Source of the DNA: a virus
Virus record (IMG/VR): IMGVR_UViG_3300023178_000074
Coordinates: 1-48,453 of that record
Reading direction: 5' to 3' (one strand)
DNA: 48,453 nucleotides
Part shown: in pieces, positions 8,578 to 17,851 of the stretch
Position numbering within the stretch: the first letter of the stretch is position 1
How the letters are laid out: every line of letters begins with the position of its first letter
Position numbers and translations under genes: made by a program
Notes under the pieces: model-generated
The model's input: the letters and a program-made list of their open reading frames with translations, nothing else
What the model was told of the DNA's origin: nothing
The model's database searches: none

Positions 8578-9335
8578 TTTACGAATTTCATAGACAGCAT
8601 CGAGGCAACGCAGGAGACTTTTACTGTAACCCTAGCAGATACTTTGCAGATTTTTCTGCCAAGACTTGTCCTATTCAACTTCAAGATAATCCAAGATATC
8701 AAGTAACTGATGCCGAGGGTAAGATTGTTGTTATAGGAGGAGGTGGTTTGATACATCCAACGTTCACAGAGAATATTGAATTTATTGTAAAACAGCAACC
8801 CGCAAAACTCGTAGTCTGGGGTATTGGAACCAATTATGATGTAAATAAGGACAGAGGATATCCTGAATGGCTTGGCAATGCTGATATGATTGGTTTGCGA
8901 GATGCTAACAATATAGGCATTGGCGAATATGTTCCGTGTGTAACTTGTATGCATCCAGCATTTGATAATCCTTATGAAATAAAGCATGACAAAGTATATT
9001 ATCTACACGCAAGAAAAGAAAAGCCAGATGTAGATGCACCTGTACTAACTAACAAGGCAAAAGACATATATAATATTATTCGCTTTTTAGCTTCAGGCGA
9101 AACTGTAGTAACTACTAGCTATCACGGAGCCTATTGGGCTATGCTACTTGGCAGGAATGTTCAAGTAGTGCCGTGGAGCACAAAGTTCAAAACTTTTAAA
9201 TATACGCCTGTAATGTTAGAGTCAATCAATGATGTGTCCAATGACACTATGTATATCCATCCTACATACTTGGAAGAATGTAGAGATCTAAACAAACGGT
9301 TTTATGAGAGATTTAAAAATTTATGTGGGCTATGA
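8574..9335 (+). CDS. Polysaccharide pyruvyl transferase-like protein
   Basis: GT-B-like transferase family that attaches pyruvate to capsule or exopolysaccharide sugars. Visible are VIGGGGLIHP (from residue 53) and the diagnostic VTTSYHGAYWAMLLG near 179-193. Length of 253 residues is on the short side for the family but both signature halves are present. First gene of a glycan cassette; it begins in the stop of uvsY and overlaps the next glycosyltransferase by 32 bp. Confidence 0.8.
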   Translation: MIYEFHRQHRGNAGDFYCNPSRYFADFSAKTCPIQLQDNPRYQVTDAEGKIVVIGGGGLIHPTFTENIEFIVKQQPAKLVVWGIGTNYDVNKDRGYPEWLGNADMIGLRDANNIGIGEYVPCVTCMHPAFDNPYEIKHDKVYYLHARKEKPDVDAPVLTNKAKDIYNIIRFLASGETVVTTSYHGAYWAMLLGRNVQVVPWSTKFKTFKYTPVMLESINDVSNDTMYIHPTYLEECRDLNKRFYERFKNLCGL

Positions 9336-10020
9336 TCCAAGAGAGGACTTAGCATATGAAGTATGTCGCCATAGCATTCTAACACGAACACCTGGCGCTA
9401 CTGTATATCCAATTAAGAAAACAATGTTAGAGAAGTCAGGCTGGTACTGGCGTCCAATAGATAGATTATCATCTACTGAATTTACATTTACTAGATTTCT
9501 AGTACCTGCGCTAACACACTACAGAGGGTGGGCATTGTTTATTGATTGTGATACGCTATTACAAACTGACTTGAACGAACTGTTTGATTTAGCTGACGAC
9601 AAGTATGCTGTAATGGTAGTGAAGCACGACTACACACCACTCAGCCAAACTAAAATGGATGGCAGACTACAAACTGTATATCCACGCAAAAACTGGTCCT
9701 CGGTAATGTTGTTCAACTGTGAGCATCCTTCTAATAAAGTTTTGACTAAGGAACTTATTAGTGACCCATCTAAAGATGGTGGATACTTCCATCGTTTCAA
9801 TTGGCTGCAGGATGATGAGATAGGCGAACTGCATCACGAATGGAACTGGCTTGTAGGGCACTACTACAAACACGATGGATCACCAAAGCTAATACACTAT
9901 ACAGAAGGCGGGCCTTGGTTCAAAAACTATTTTATGCAGGACTTATCAGATGTTTGGAAGGATGAGTATCAACAACTAATGGAGAGAGAATTTACCATCA
10001 AGGACACTGTTGATAAATGA
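9304..10020 (+). CDS. GT-A glycosyltransferase
   Basis: 238 residues with a nucleotide-sugar binding fold: N-terminal strand KIYVGYDPRE, a middle ALFIDCDTLL containing the DxD metal motif (D81, D83), and a later WNWLVG and HYTEGGPW typical of GT8-like enzymes. No membrane segment, so cytoplasmic. It overlaps both neighbours. Likely acts on a host or phage glycan; the sugar is unknown. Confidence 0.75.
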   Translation: MRDLKIYVGYDPREDLAYEVCRHSILTRTPGATVYPIKKTMLEKSGWYWRPIDRLSSTEFTFTRFLVPALTHYRGWALFIDCDTLLQTDLNELFDLADDKYAVMVVKHDYTPLSQTKMDGRLQTVYPRKNWSSVMLFNCEHPSNKVLTKELISDPSKDGGYFHRFNWLQDDEIGELHHEWNWLVGHYYKHDGSPKLIHYTEGGPWFKNYFMQDLSDVWKDEYQQLMEREFTIKDTVDK

Positions 10021-10976
10021 AAACCACTGTTTGTGCCTTCATCAACTCAATACCTCCATCTGCCCGTAGAAGTCACAAAGCAGACTTACTCATAAATTTT
10101 ATCAAAGGAGTCAATGCTAATAAAGACTCTGGCAAAATTTATGACTCTAGATATAATCGCCCCGTCCCAGTTGATGTTGCTGTATTACAAGGCTGGGTGC
10201 ATGAGAATTCCTCAAGAACTCCTCATCTAAATTTTCGTCGTAGTATTATAAAACGACAACAAGACGATAATAAAAATCTTATTGTTATTGATAGTAACCT
10301 GTTTGGTTACAATGTAGATAAGTTACACCCTATGATGTATCATCGTTTTAGCATGGGCGGAGTATTTCCAACTACTGCTAACTATTTTGATACTATTGTA
10401 GATGAGACACGCTGGGATAAGATATCCACAGATTTAGATATAAAAGTAAAGCCATGGCGTAAGTTAGGAAGTTACATCTTACTATGTTGCCAACGCAACG
10501 AAGGTTGGAGTATGAAAGGACTGTCTGTTGTAGATTGGATTCATCAAACAGTTCAAGAGATCCGCAAGCATACAGACAGAGGCATACTTGTAAGAGCTCA
10601 TCCAGGAGACAAACACGCTCATAGATATTTGCGAGAGACAAAGCATAAAATATCTAACAACAAAAGTATCAAAAAGGATTTTGAAAAAGCATGGGCTACA
10701 ATAACATACAATTCTAGTCCAGGTGTAGCCAGTGCTATTGAAGGAGTACCTCTGTATGTTACAGATCCAATTCCACAGACTAGCCAAGCATTTGCTGTAG
10801 CCAATACAGATTTATCTACTATTGAGTCTCCACAAACATTTGATAGAACAGATTGGCTACAGCGATTAGCTATGTGTCATTGGAAAATGGAAGAGCTACG
10901 CAATGGCGATGCTTGGCGACATATGAAACAATTTATCTCCGATAAAGAGCCTTATGTAACCTTAGGGAAGAAGTAA
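10017..10976 (+). CDS. Capsule-biosynthesis-like glycosyltransferase (KpsC/KpsS-type)
   Basis: 319 residues. The second half has the pattern IRKHTDRGILVRAHP followed by ATITYNSSPGVASAIEGVPLYV, characteristic of the capsular Kdo-transferase/KpsS-like GT-B group. A paralog is encoded at 12542-13390 with the same IRKHTDR, NSSPG/NWSSNPG and C-terminal DxxxWL...W..EE/I blocks. The 3' end overlaps a convergent glycosyltransferase gene by 44 bp. Confidence 0.65.
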   Translation: MKTTVCAFINSIPPSARRSHKADLLINFIKGVNANKDSGKIYDSRYNRPVPVDVAVLQGWVHENSSRTPHLNFRRSIIKRQQDDNKNLIVIDSNLFGYNVDKLHPMMYHRFSMGGVFPTTANYFDTIVDETRWDKISTDLDIKVKPWRKLGSYILLCCQRNEGWSMKGLSVVDWIHQTVQEIRKHTDRGILVRAHPGDKHAHRYLRETKHKISNNKSIKKDFEKAWATITYNSSPGVASAIEGVPLYVTDPIPQTSQAFAVANTDLSTIESPQTFDRTDWLQRLAMCHWKMEELRNGDAWRHMKQFISDKEPYVTLGKK

Positions 10977-11682
10977 AGTCTTTATCTTTGTGCTTTGCTT
11001 TTAAATGCCATAGTTTTCCTTGCATTTGATTATTGAATGGGCTTAGTATCTTATCTGGCTTTGGAGATAATTCTCTATAGCTAAAGTCATCTACAAACTC
11101 TCTACACTCACGAATAACTCTACCAAACGAATCTCCATCAAAAGGCTTATACATATTTGAAAAGTCTCGACGATGATAGATGCTGCGATACTTTGCATAG
11201 AACATAGGCTTGTATCTATGCTCTCGATTGATTATAAAGAATCCTGTCTCTACAGAATAGTAACCTTGCTGGGGAACTCCAAAGTGAGCAGATATATTAT
11301 CTGAACTATCATCCCCTATCAAAGAGTGTAACCAAAGGGGTGTAATGTAACCTTCTGAGATTACATCAGCATCTACCCATACTAGATAACCAGTAGAAGG
11401 CTTGAGATGTTCTATAATAGGAAATGCCTTTTTAGAAAATATAGTAGCTCGGCTGTTAGTATGTGTTGCTTTTTGGAATTTATGAAAAGCAGATCCTAAA
11501 TTATTCACATCCTTGATTGTAATTCTAGGATCAGTTATAGGCAAAGTGTCTTCTGTATAAACAGTAAGAGTAAAGCCAGTCCAATACTTCAGCCAAGTTT
11601 GAATCATATAAGTCCCAACCTTGTTGTAATAGTCGAGACTCATACTTGTTACAACATCAAAACTTCCAGTATTTTTCTCCAC
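10933..11682 (-). CDS. GT-A glycosyltransferase-like protein
   Basis: 249 residues with LVWVDADVISEG (DxD at D104/D106) after about 100 residues of alternating beta/alpha, and a later VETGFFIINR acceptor-side segment. Transcribed opposite to the surrounding genes as the second of a two-gene minus operon; its start overlaps the end of the preceding gene by 26 bp. The strand switch inside the plus-strand replication operon marks it as an inserted moron. Confidence 0.7.
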   Translation of the reverse strand: MEKNTGSFDVVTSMSLDYYNKVGTYMIQTWLKYWTGFTLTVYTEDTLPITDPRITIKDVNNLGSAFHKFQKATHTNSRATIFSKKAFPIIEHLKPSTGYLVWVDADVISEGYITPLWLHSLIGDDSSDNISAHFGVPQQGYYSVETGFFIINREHRYKPMFYAKYRSIYHRRDFSNMYKPFDGDSFGRVIRECREFVDDFSYRELSPKPDKILSPFNNQMQGKLWHLKAKHKDKDFTSSLRLHKALYRR

Positions 11683-12502
11683 GCTTCACCATAAGATCTC
11701 TTTTATTGCTTTTACCTGTTTGTTTTCTGTCACCCTTTAGATGATCTAACCAAGTACCTAACACACCATTGATGAGAGGATGTCCTCCCCCACCAGTCTT
11801 TACAGCCACGCTATACATACCAGCACTGTAATCTAACACATCTGGATACATACGCATAAATTTTTCTAAGCAGGAGCCAAACACATAACTATCGTGCCAT
11901 TCATCTAATTTGAATATCCCGTCCTCAGCATTCTCATATTGATATTCAAGATTAGCTACAAACTGTCGTGCTTTAGCGGATTTGCAATCAATCCCATAAA
12001 AGCCACACTCAGGCCATGTCTGAGATCCTTTGCCTCTGCCTACATATGTTAGCCATACATCAGAAGGGAACAGAGATGCATATTGTTCATAGTTCCAGTG
12101 ACTATGCACAACCATGTCAGCATCAATCCATACAACCCAACCTTTGCCAGTATTTCTTTCACAAGCATCAAATACCGCATATACCTTGTTTGCAAATCGC
12201 ATCGCATCCCATTTGAATTTTTTATCATAGTCCCTAGGACGCTTGTGCGGGAAAGGACACTCGCCATTAGCCTTAGGAACCTTGCCCCATTTCTTTTTGA
12301 ACTTCATCAACTTTGGTAATGCTTCCCGTTGATTCAATATTAGAATCTTGCTAGGTGCGGGATTGATTGGATCACAATCCTCAGCATACACTAGCAACTT
12401 CATATTATCATCTGTATTTTGTGCCCATGTGTCTAAGAACTTTTGAGCATAGAGATCTAAACCCTCTTTGTTGAAAGTTGTTACCGCAAGAATGTCTGTC
12501 AT
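11657..12502 (-). CDS. GT-A glycosyltransferase-like protein
   Basis: 281 residues with VVWIDADMVVHSHW (DxD at D127/D129), a GFYGIDC segment, and a His-containing GGGGHPLINGVLGTWLDHLKG end that could be a GT-A C-terminal metal ligand region. First gene of the minus pair; divergent from the plus gene at 12542 across a 39-bp AT-rich gap rich in TATATA that must carry both promoters. GGAG lies before the start on the minus strand. Confidence 0.7.
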   Translation of the reverse strand: MTDILAVTTFNKEGLDLYAQKFLDTWAQNTDDNMKLLVYAEDCDPINPAPSKILILNQREALPKLMKFKKKWGKVPKANGECPFPHKRPRDYDKKFKWDAMRFANKVYAVFDACERNTGKGWVVWIDADMVVHSHWNYEQYASLFPSDVWLTYVGRGKGSQTWPECGFYGIDCKSAKARQFVANLEYQYENAEDGIFKLDEWHDSYVFGSCLEKFMRMYPDVLDYSAGMYSVAVKTGGGGHPLINGVLGTWLDHLKGDRKQTGKSNKRDLMVKRGEKYWKF

Positions 12503-12541
12503 CAGTTTCTCCTGTATATATAGTATATATAAGTATTTAAT

Positions 12542-13390
12542 ATGAAATCATTTAATTTGCACACAAATAATGGAGCACTCAACTCCAAATCTGTATTCGC
12601 TGCCTTCGAGGCTGGAGCTAAACGATTAGGCTACACTGTTTACCATAACTCCGACAAAGGAGATGTAGATGTCATATGGGGCGTCCTCTGGCATGGTAGA
12701 ATGTTGAAGAACAAAGAGATATGGCACAGAGCAGCTCGCAATCGTACACCTGTCATAGTATTAGAAGTAGGTGCTATAGAACGCAATGTCACATGGAAAA
12801 TGGGAGTAGGCGGAGTCAATAACTCAGCTTACTTTGGACCTCGAGCAAACGACAGCAAGCGAGCTGACAAGCTAGGACTAAAGCTAGATCCATGGAAACA
12901 AAACACAAATGGTTCTATACTCATAGCTTGTCAAAACAATAAGTCAGCACAATGGCACGACGAGCAACATCAAGAGCGATGGCTGATGGATACACTAGCT
13001 ACAATAAGAAAACATACTGATAGAAATATTATTGTAAGGCAGCATCCACGATGCCCAATGCGTCTGAGAAACCTACCTGCCAACACTATTCTACAAATAC
13101 CTAAAAAGATTCCTAACACATATGATGACTATGACTTTACTGTTGAGAAGGCATACGCCGTAGTCAATTGGAGTTCCAACCCAGGCATCATAGCAGCAAT
13201 GAAAGGAATACCACTCTTTACTTCCTTTTCGAGCCTAGCGTGGAGCGTGGGTAATCTGGATGTAAATAATATAAACAATCCAGACACACCTGACAGACGA
13301 CAATGGCTGAATGATTTTGCATATACCGAATGGACTACGAAAGAAATATCTACGGGTAAGCCACTAAAACGATTGACAAATATTTTATAA
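12542..13390 (+). CDS. Capsule-biosynthesis-like glycosyltransferase, paralog
   Basis: 282 residues, clearly related to the 10017-10976 product: shared IRKHTDRNIIVRQHP, VNWSSNPGIIAAMKGIPLF, and a C-terminal DRRQWLNDFAYTEW block. No membrane segment. It closes the glycan cassette. The duplicates have diverged well beyond recent duplication, so they probably add different sugars or are alternate versions from separate transfers. Confidence 0.65.
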   Translation: MKSFNLHTNNGALNSKSVFAAFEAGAKRLGYTVYHNSDKGDVDVIWGVLWHGRMLKNKEIWHRAARNRTPVIVLEVGAIERNVTWKMGVGGVNNSAYFGPRANDSKRADKLGLKLDPWKQNTNGSILIACQNNKSAQWHDEQHQERWLMDTLATIRKHTDRNIIVRQHPRCPMRLRNLPANTILQIPKKIPNTYDDYDFTVEKAYAVVNWSSNPGIIAAMKGIPLFTSFSSLAWSVGNLDVNNINNPDTPDRRQWLNDFAYTEWTTKEISTGKPLKRLTNIL

Positions 13391-13401
13391 CCTGTTATAA
13401 T
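13373..13401 (+). promoter_or_regulatory. Consensus sigma-70 promoter with extended -10
   Basis: TTGACA, 17 bp, TATAAT, with TG one base before the -10 (TGTTATAAT). It overlaps the end of the glycosyltransferase gene and would drive the gene at 13421 and uvsW with a leader of about 13 nt. Confidence 0.75.
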
Positions 13402-13420
13402 GAAAGTATAGGTAGAATTT

Positions 13421-14758
13421 ATGATGACATTTGGACTAGAGGATGTAGATTCTCACGAACCACAGGACCCAGTGACTATTGAAGATTATTTAGATATTAT
13501 ATCAGCTAATAAAAAAATTCTAACAGATCCTGATCAAAAGTTATTCTATAGCTTACACAGACAATCTATGAAGGGTATGGGTTTGACTGAACGGCAGCAC
13601 GAACTGCTAAAACTCAAACTACTTGAATACTCTGAGTGGCTCGAGGCACGCTATCCTGACTTTAGAGAAGACTTGGATCATCTGCGTCACCCATATCGTA
13701 TTATTGATAGAACAAGAACTATCAAAGTAATAGAGCGAGAAGTGCCAGTGTTTGGGGGACTCATCAAAGCTCAGATGATGGCTATACGCTTTCCATTTTC
13801 TAATAAAATGATAAAGCATATTGATTTTATCAAGTCTGTACAAGATAAAAAAATGTACGACAATAAAACAAAGACGCACTTCGTCAAACTAAACGAACGC
13901 AACGCATTAGATATTATCACACACTTCAAAGATTTAGAATTTGATATTGAGCCTCAGCTATTAGAGTATTATGATGAGGTATGTCAAATACAATCTAACA
14001 GTGATACTCATTGCCCTGGTGTATATGATTATCAGTTACGCAATGTTCATCCACGAGTGGTTGAATACGCACATGAAAAGTTTGGCGAACCAGGACCGCA
14101 CAACTTACATTTATATCGAGATGCTGCAGGTATATTAGGACTGTCTCATTTTGATTTGAAAGCTAGTAGAGAAAACGATGCGAAGCTAACACAAGTCAGC
14201 CAAAATATATTATTGAGAACTACTAATCTTTGCTTTGCTTCATCTAAAATATATGGACTAGATCAAATTTTTGAAAGCATACACGAGCTAGATAGATATC
14301 CATTACTCATATCTATGCCAGTATTATCTCGACACGAGTCTGTTTCATTCTATCAAGCTAATGGAATTGATCATGTCTTAGGTCCTGGCGAGTCAGTTCC
14401 TGATATTGTTATCCTAGCCAAGCTACATACATATTTAGAATCATATGTAAAAAATTCTGAGATGGCAGTTTTGTATCGCAAGGATAAGAGATCAATAGAT
14501 GATTGTGAATTTAATAACTATGTCACTAGACACGAACTAAATAATTTACCAACCAAGGACACTAAAGTTATCTTTTTACATCAGCAAAAGAGAATACCTA
14601 AGCCACTGCTTGAATCTAGTTGGAGGCCTAGAACTGTATTGATGCTACGAGCTTCTATCTCTACTAATAGAACTATTACTGTTTTTAGAGAATCAGCAGA
14701 CTTAAACTTAACGTACTCAGATGAATTTTTCACAGGACATCATTACTTTACAATATGA
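13421..14758 (+). CDS. Conserved protein paired with UvsW, possible HARP-like N-terminus
   Basis: 445 residues, hydrophilic, overlapping uvsW by 4 bp (ATGA), so the two are translated together. Around residues 118-175 the pattern MAIRFPFSNKMIKHIDFIK...KKMYDNKTKTHFVKL...NALDIITHF resembles the HARP/annealing-helicase substrate-recognition module (hydrophobic strand, 'YD..TK.W', helix). The second half contains KVIFLHQQKR and RPRTVLMLRAS, but I find no intact Walker motifs. It may be a DNA-structure-recognition partner for UvsW; this is inference. Confidence 0.7.
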   Translation: MMTFGLEDVDSHEPQDPVTIEDYLDIISANKKILTDPDQKLFYSLHRQSMKGMGLTERQHELLKLKLLEYSEWLEARYPDFREDLDHLRHPYRIIDRTRTIKVIEREVPVFGGLIKAQMMAIRFPFSNKMIKHIDFIKSVQDKKMYDNKTKTHFVKLNERNALDIITHFKDLEFDIEPQLLEYYDEVCQIQSNSDTHCPGVYDYQLRNVHPRVVEYAHEKFGEPGPHNLHLYRDAAGILGLSHFDLKASRENDAKLTQVSQNILLRTTNLCFASSKIYGLDQIFESIHELDRYPLLISMPVLSRHESVSFYQANGIDHVLGPGESVPDIVILAKLHTYLESYVKNSEMAVLYRKDKRSIDDCEFNNYVTRHELNNLPTKDTKVIFLHQQKRIPKPLLESSWRPRTVLMLRASISTNRTITVFRESADLNLTYSDEFFTGHHYFTI

Positions 14759-16218
14759 AACCATGTAAACTTGTAATACAAGACGAAGTCAATATCAAGT
14801 TAGAAGGCTTGCCAGTAGATGTAAGACGCAAAATAGCAAACGCTCTAAAGTTTGAAGTTCCATATGCTAGGCATACGCCACACTACAAGCTAGGGCGTTG
14901 GGATGGCAAAGTTCCTTTCTTCAACATAGGAGGAACAGGATATGTCAATCATCTAGGCACTGTGGTAGAGATCCTATCTAAACACAACTACACTATCTCA
15001 GATATTGATGATAGACGGCAGACAATAGACTTACAGTTTCCAACTATTACAGAGAACTATTGGGCGAACCAAGGAGTATGCTGGCCCAAAGGACATCCTG
15101 CTGAGGGTGAAAAAATACTACTACGTGACTACCAGGTAGAAGCGATAAATAATTTTTTAGCTAACCCGCAGTCACTGCAGGAAATAGCTACGGGCGCAGG
15201 TAAAACTATTACCACAGCCACACTCTCACACATAGCAGAACAACATGGACGAACACTTGTCATTGTACCAAACAAATCTCTTGTGCAGCAGACTGAAGAA
15301 GATTACAGAAACTGCGGGCTGGACGTCGGCGTATACTTTGGTGATCGAAAAGACCTTGCCAAAAAACATACCATATGCACTTGGCAGAGTCTTAACATCC
15401 TTGGAAAGAAAAGCAAAGACGCAGAAGTAGAAATAACTCTCGCAGAGTTTTTACAAGGTGTACAAACTATTATTGTAGACGAAGTGCACCAAGCAAAAGC
15501 TGATGTTCTAAAGGCACTACTAACACAAAGCCTAAAGAACGCTGCCATACGATGGGGACTAACTGGTACTATACCAAAAGAAAAATTTGAATTTGAAGCA
15601 CTCCACGCTGCCATAGGTCCTGTAATTGGATCTATTAGTGCTAAGGAGCTACAGGACAAAGGAGTGCTATCACAGTGTCACGTGAACATTCAACAACTAA
15701 TAGACATTGTTGAGCATCGTGACTATCAAAGCGAACTCAAATACCTTGTTACTAACGACAAGAGAGTTGAGTATCTGGCTAGCCAGATCATCAATATTAG
15801 ACAATCAGGTAACACACTCATTCTAGTGGATCGTGTATCCGCAGGTAAAAAGCTACAAGAGCTTGTGCCAGACTCAGTGTTTATCAGTGGCGAAGTAAAA
15901 GTAAAAGATCGAAAAGAGACATATGACGAAGTCCAGGATGCGAGCGACATGGTTATTATTGCTACATATGGTGTAGCAGCAGTAGGCATCAACATCCCAA
16001 GAATATTCAATCTGGTTCTTATAGAGCCAGGCAAATCATTTGTTCGTGTGATTCAGTCTATTGGTAGAGGAATCCGCAAAGCAAAGGACAAGGACTTTGT
16101 ACAAATATGGGACTTCACATCTACTTGTAAATTTGCCAAGCGTCATTTAACTGAACGTAAAAAGTTTTATAAACAAGCCCAATACCCATTTACACTACAA
16201 AAGGTTGACTGGACATGA
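14755..16218 (+). CDS. uvsW: UvsW-like DNA/RNA helicase
   Basis: SF2 helicase that unwinds branched DNA and R-loops and ends origin-dependent replication in T4. The 487-residue protein has an N-terminal DNA-binding domain (to about 120), a Q-motif-like LRDYQVEA, Walker A ATGAGKT (145-151), DEVH (242-245), motif III LTGT (269-272), and domain 2 motifs TLILVDR and VIQSIGRGIRK. Length matches the family. Co-translated with the 445-residue protein upstream and the small protein downstream. Confidence 0.95.
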   Translation: MKPCKLVIQDEVNIKLEGLPVDVRRKIANALKFEVPYARHTPHYKLGRWDGKVPFFNIGGTGYVNHLGTVVEILSKHNYTISDIDDRRQTIDLQFPTITENYWANQGVCWPKGHPAEGEKILLRDYQVEAINNFLANPQSLQEIATGAGKTITTATLSHIAEQHGRTLVIVPNKSLVQQTEEDYRNCGLDVGVYFGDRKDLAKKHTICTWQSLNILGKKSKDAEVEITLAEFLQGVQTIIVDEVHQAKADVLKALLTQSLKNAAIRWGLTGTIPKEKFEFEALHAAIGPVIGSISAKELQDKGVLSQCHVNIQQLIDIVEHRDYQSELKYLVTNDKRVEYLASQIINIRQSGNTLILVDRVSAGKKLQELVPDSVFISGEVKVKDRKETYDEVQDASDMVIIATYGVAAVGINIPRIFNLVLIEPGKSFVRVIQSIGRGIRKAKDKDFVQIWDFTSTCKFAKRHLTERKKFYKQAQYPFTLQKVDWT

Positions 16219-16721
16219 AAATTCTAACACTTGAAAATAAATCATTTGACTTGAACAACTTACCTGAGGAGATTGATGAGGACTTTAGGTTTTCTATTTT
16301 AGATAACTCAACTCCGTCAGATCCTGACTTTTATTTTGTGCCTCTTATCTTTTTAGAATCATTTAGCAACTCCGCTATCGTTCTAGAGATCAATGGACAC
16401 GAAGTAATGATGCCTATTGATTTCCATATTGCTGTAGGTGATAGCCGCACAGGCAAGGACTTAGAAGTCCTGCCACTTACAAGTTTGAATGATAGAGGCT
16501 TTGAGGCATTCTTATTCAATCCTCTAAAGAGCTACAAAGCAGACTATGGCGAAATCAAAGTAACTAACTTTTACAATGACATCAAATGGTACTTCCCTAA
16601 GATAAAGTCAGGGCAGTTACTATCGGTGCCACTAACAGACGATGAGAATCCATTGTGTGCTTTCTTCATCAAGGATGTAAATCGTCAAACAGAAATTATT
16701 GACTTCTGCAATCTTATATAG
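16215..16721 (+). CDS. Conserved T4-like phage protein after uvsW
   Basis: 168 residues, overlapping uvsW by the ATGA type. The central segment PIDFHIAVGDSRTGKDLEVLPLTS...RGFEAFLFNPL is, as I recall, well conserved in T4-like cyanophages near uvsW, with no known function. Soluble, mixed alpha/beta, no catalytic motif evident. Confidence 0.8.
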   Translation: MKILTLENKSFDLNNLPEEIDEDFRFSILDNSTPSDPDFYFVPLIFLESFSNSAIVLEINGHEVMMPIDFHIAVGDSRTGKDLEVLPLTSLNDRGFEAFLFNPLKSYKADYGEIKVTNFYNDIKWYFPKIKSGQLLSVPLTDDENPLCAFFIKDVNRQTEIIDFCNLI

Positions 16722-16725
16722 TATT

Positions 16726-17178
16726 ATGGCAAAGCTACCAGTTAAAGATGTTCTTGCTGCTGTAGATATAGGAGCAAAGAATGTATGGGACGAGCTGAGT
16801 GATGAGGAGAAAAAGTCTGTATCATTTTGGCTATTAAATAGATATGCTTCTAGTGTAAAAGGTTCAGACGCTGAGATAGCAGTATTGAAGACTAACGAGT
16901 TCTTCAATAAACATTATATGATTATGTCAAAGCATCCTAAACTACAATGGCAACTACTCTGTCTGTCAGCAGACTACGGAAAGATTAAATACCATGAGTG
17001 GATTGGATTGAAGTCTGGCAAGGATAAACTAGATGCACAAAACAGCAAGTTTCTATCTGTTCTTGAAAAGGCATACCCAAATCAAAAAATGGACGAGCTA
17101 CTCATATTAGCAAAAATGGCAACTAAAGAAGATATACAGGAACTAGCAGACAATCATGGCATCGACATCAAACTCTAG
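16726..17178 (+). CDS. Putative clamp-loader subunit (gp62-like)
   Basis: 150 residues from ATG 16726, four bases after the previous stop; an upstream in-frame start at 16699 would overlap that gene and is less likely. The order of elements (a helix DVLAAVDIG, an EEKK segment, FWLLNRYAS, a TNEFFNKH block, KHPKLQWQLL, then basic residues and W) follows the pattern of T4 clamp-loader subunit gp62 (NR.LS ... ANEMN ... KLQYDFL). That similarity is weak and the length is shorter than T4's 187. The gp44 ATPase is not in the window. Confidence 0.6.
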   Translation: MAKLPVKDVLAAVDIGAKNVWDELSDEEKKSVSFWLLNRYASSVKGSDAEIAVLKTNEFFNKHYMIMSKHPKLQWQLLCLSADYGKIKYHEWIGLKSGKDKLDAQNSKFLSVLEKAYPNQKMDELLILAKMATKEDIQELADNHGIDIKL

Positions 17179-17851
17179 ATTCAAATGCGAATACTGTAAG
17201 AAAAGTTTTTCTAAAGAGAGTACAATACTCGTTCACGTTTGCGAAAAGAAACGACGAGCGCAGCAACGTGACGAGAAAAGAGTACAAACAGGATTTTACG
17301 CATTCAATTTATTCTATAGGAAAGGCACAGGCTTCAAACGTGACAAGACGTATGAGGAGTTCTGTAACTCTCCTTACTACAATGCCTTTGTAAAGTTTGG
17401 TTCATTCGTTACTAACGTCCGCCCTCTGTATCCAGAGAAATATATTGAATACATCGTAATGAGCGGAGTAAAGATTGACAAATGGTGTGATGAGGCATTA
17501 TACGAAAAATATGCTGTGGATCTTATAAAGAAGGAAGATGTACATACAGCATTAGAGCGTAGCATACAAACAATGACAGAGTGGGCAACTGAGAATCCAC
17601 CAGCACAATGGAATCATTATTTTAGATTAGTAAATCTAAACAGAGCAGTATATCATATCAAAGATGGAAAGCTATCACCATGGCTACTACTAAACTCTGT
17701 ACAGGCACAGGATATGATGGGACGATTCAACGAGGAGCAACTTGGACTGATCTATCATATATTAGATCCAGATCATTGGGGTAAAAAGTTTTCACAATCA
17801 TCTAGGGATGTTATTTTAGCAAAAGAGGTGATAAAGGAAAGCAAATTATGA
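17156..17851 (+). CDS. Zinc-finger conserved phage protein
   Basis: 231 residues with an N-terminal finger CEYCKKSF...HVC (C11, C14, H27, C29; CxxC-x12-HxC), then a basic stretch and an alpha-helical body with KFGSFVTNVRPLYPEKYI. It overlaps both neighbours (23 bp and 4 bp). Zinc finger plus basic region suggests nucleic-acid binding; a late-transcription or recombination accessory role would fit the location but is not shown by sequence. Confidence 0.75.
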   Translation: MASTSNSRFKCEYCKKSFSKESTILVHVCEKKRRAQQRDEKRVQTGFYAFNLFYRKGTGFKRDKTYEEFCNSPYYNAFVKFGSFVTNVRPLYPEKYIEYIVMSGVKIDKWCDEALYEKYAVDLIKKEDVHTALERSIQTMTEWATENPPAQWNHYFRLVNLNRAVYHIKDGKLSPWLLLNSVQAQDMMGRFNEEQLGLIYHILDPDHWGKKFSQSSRDVILAKEVIKESKL

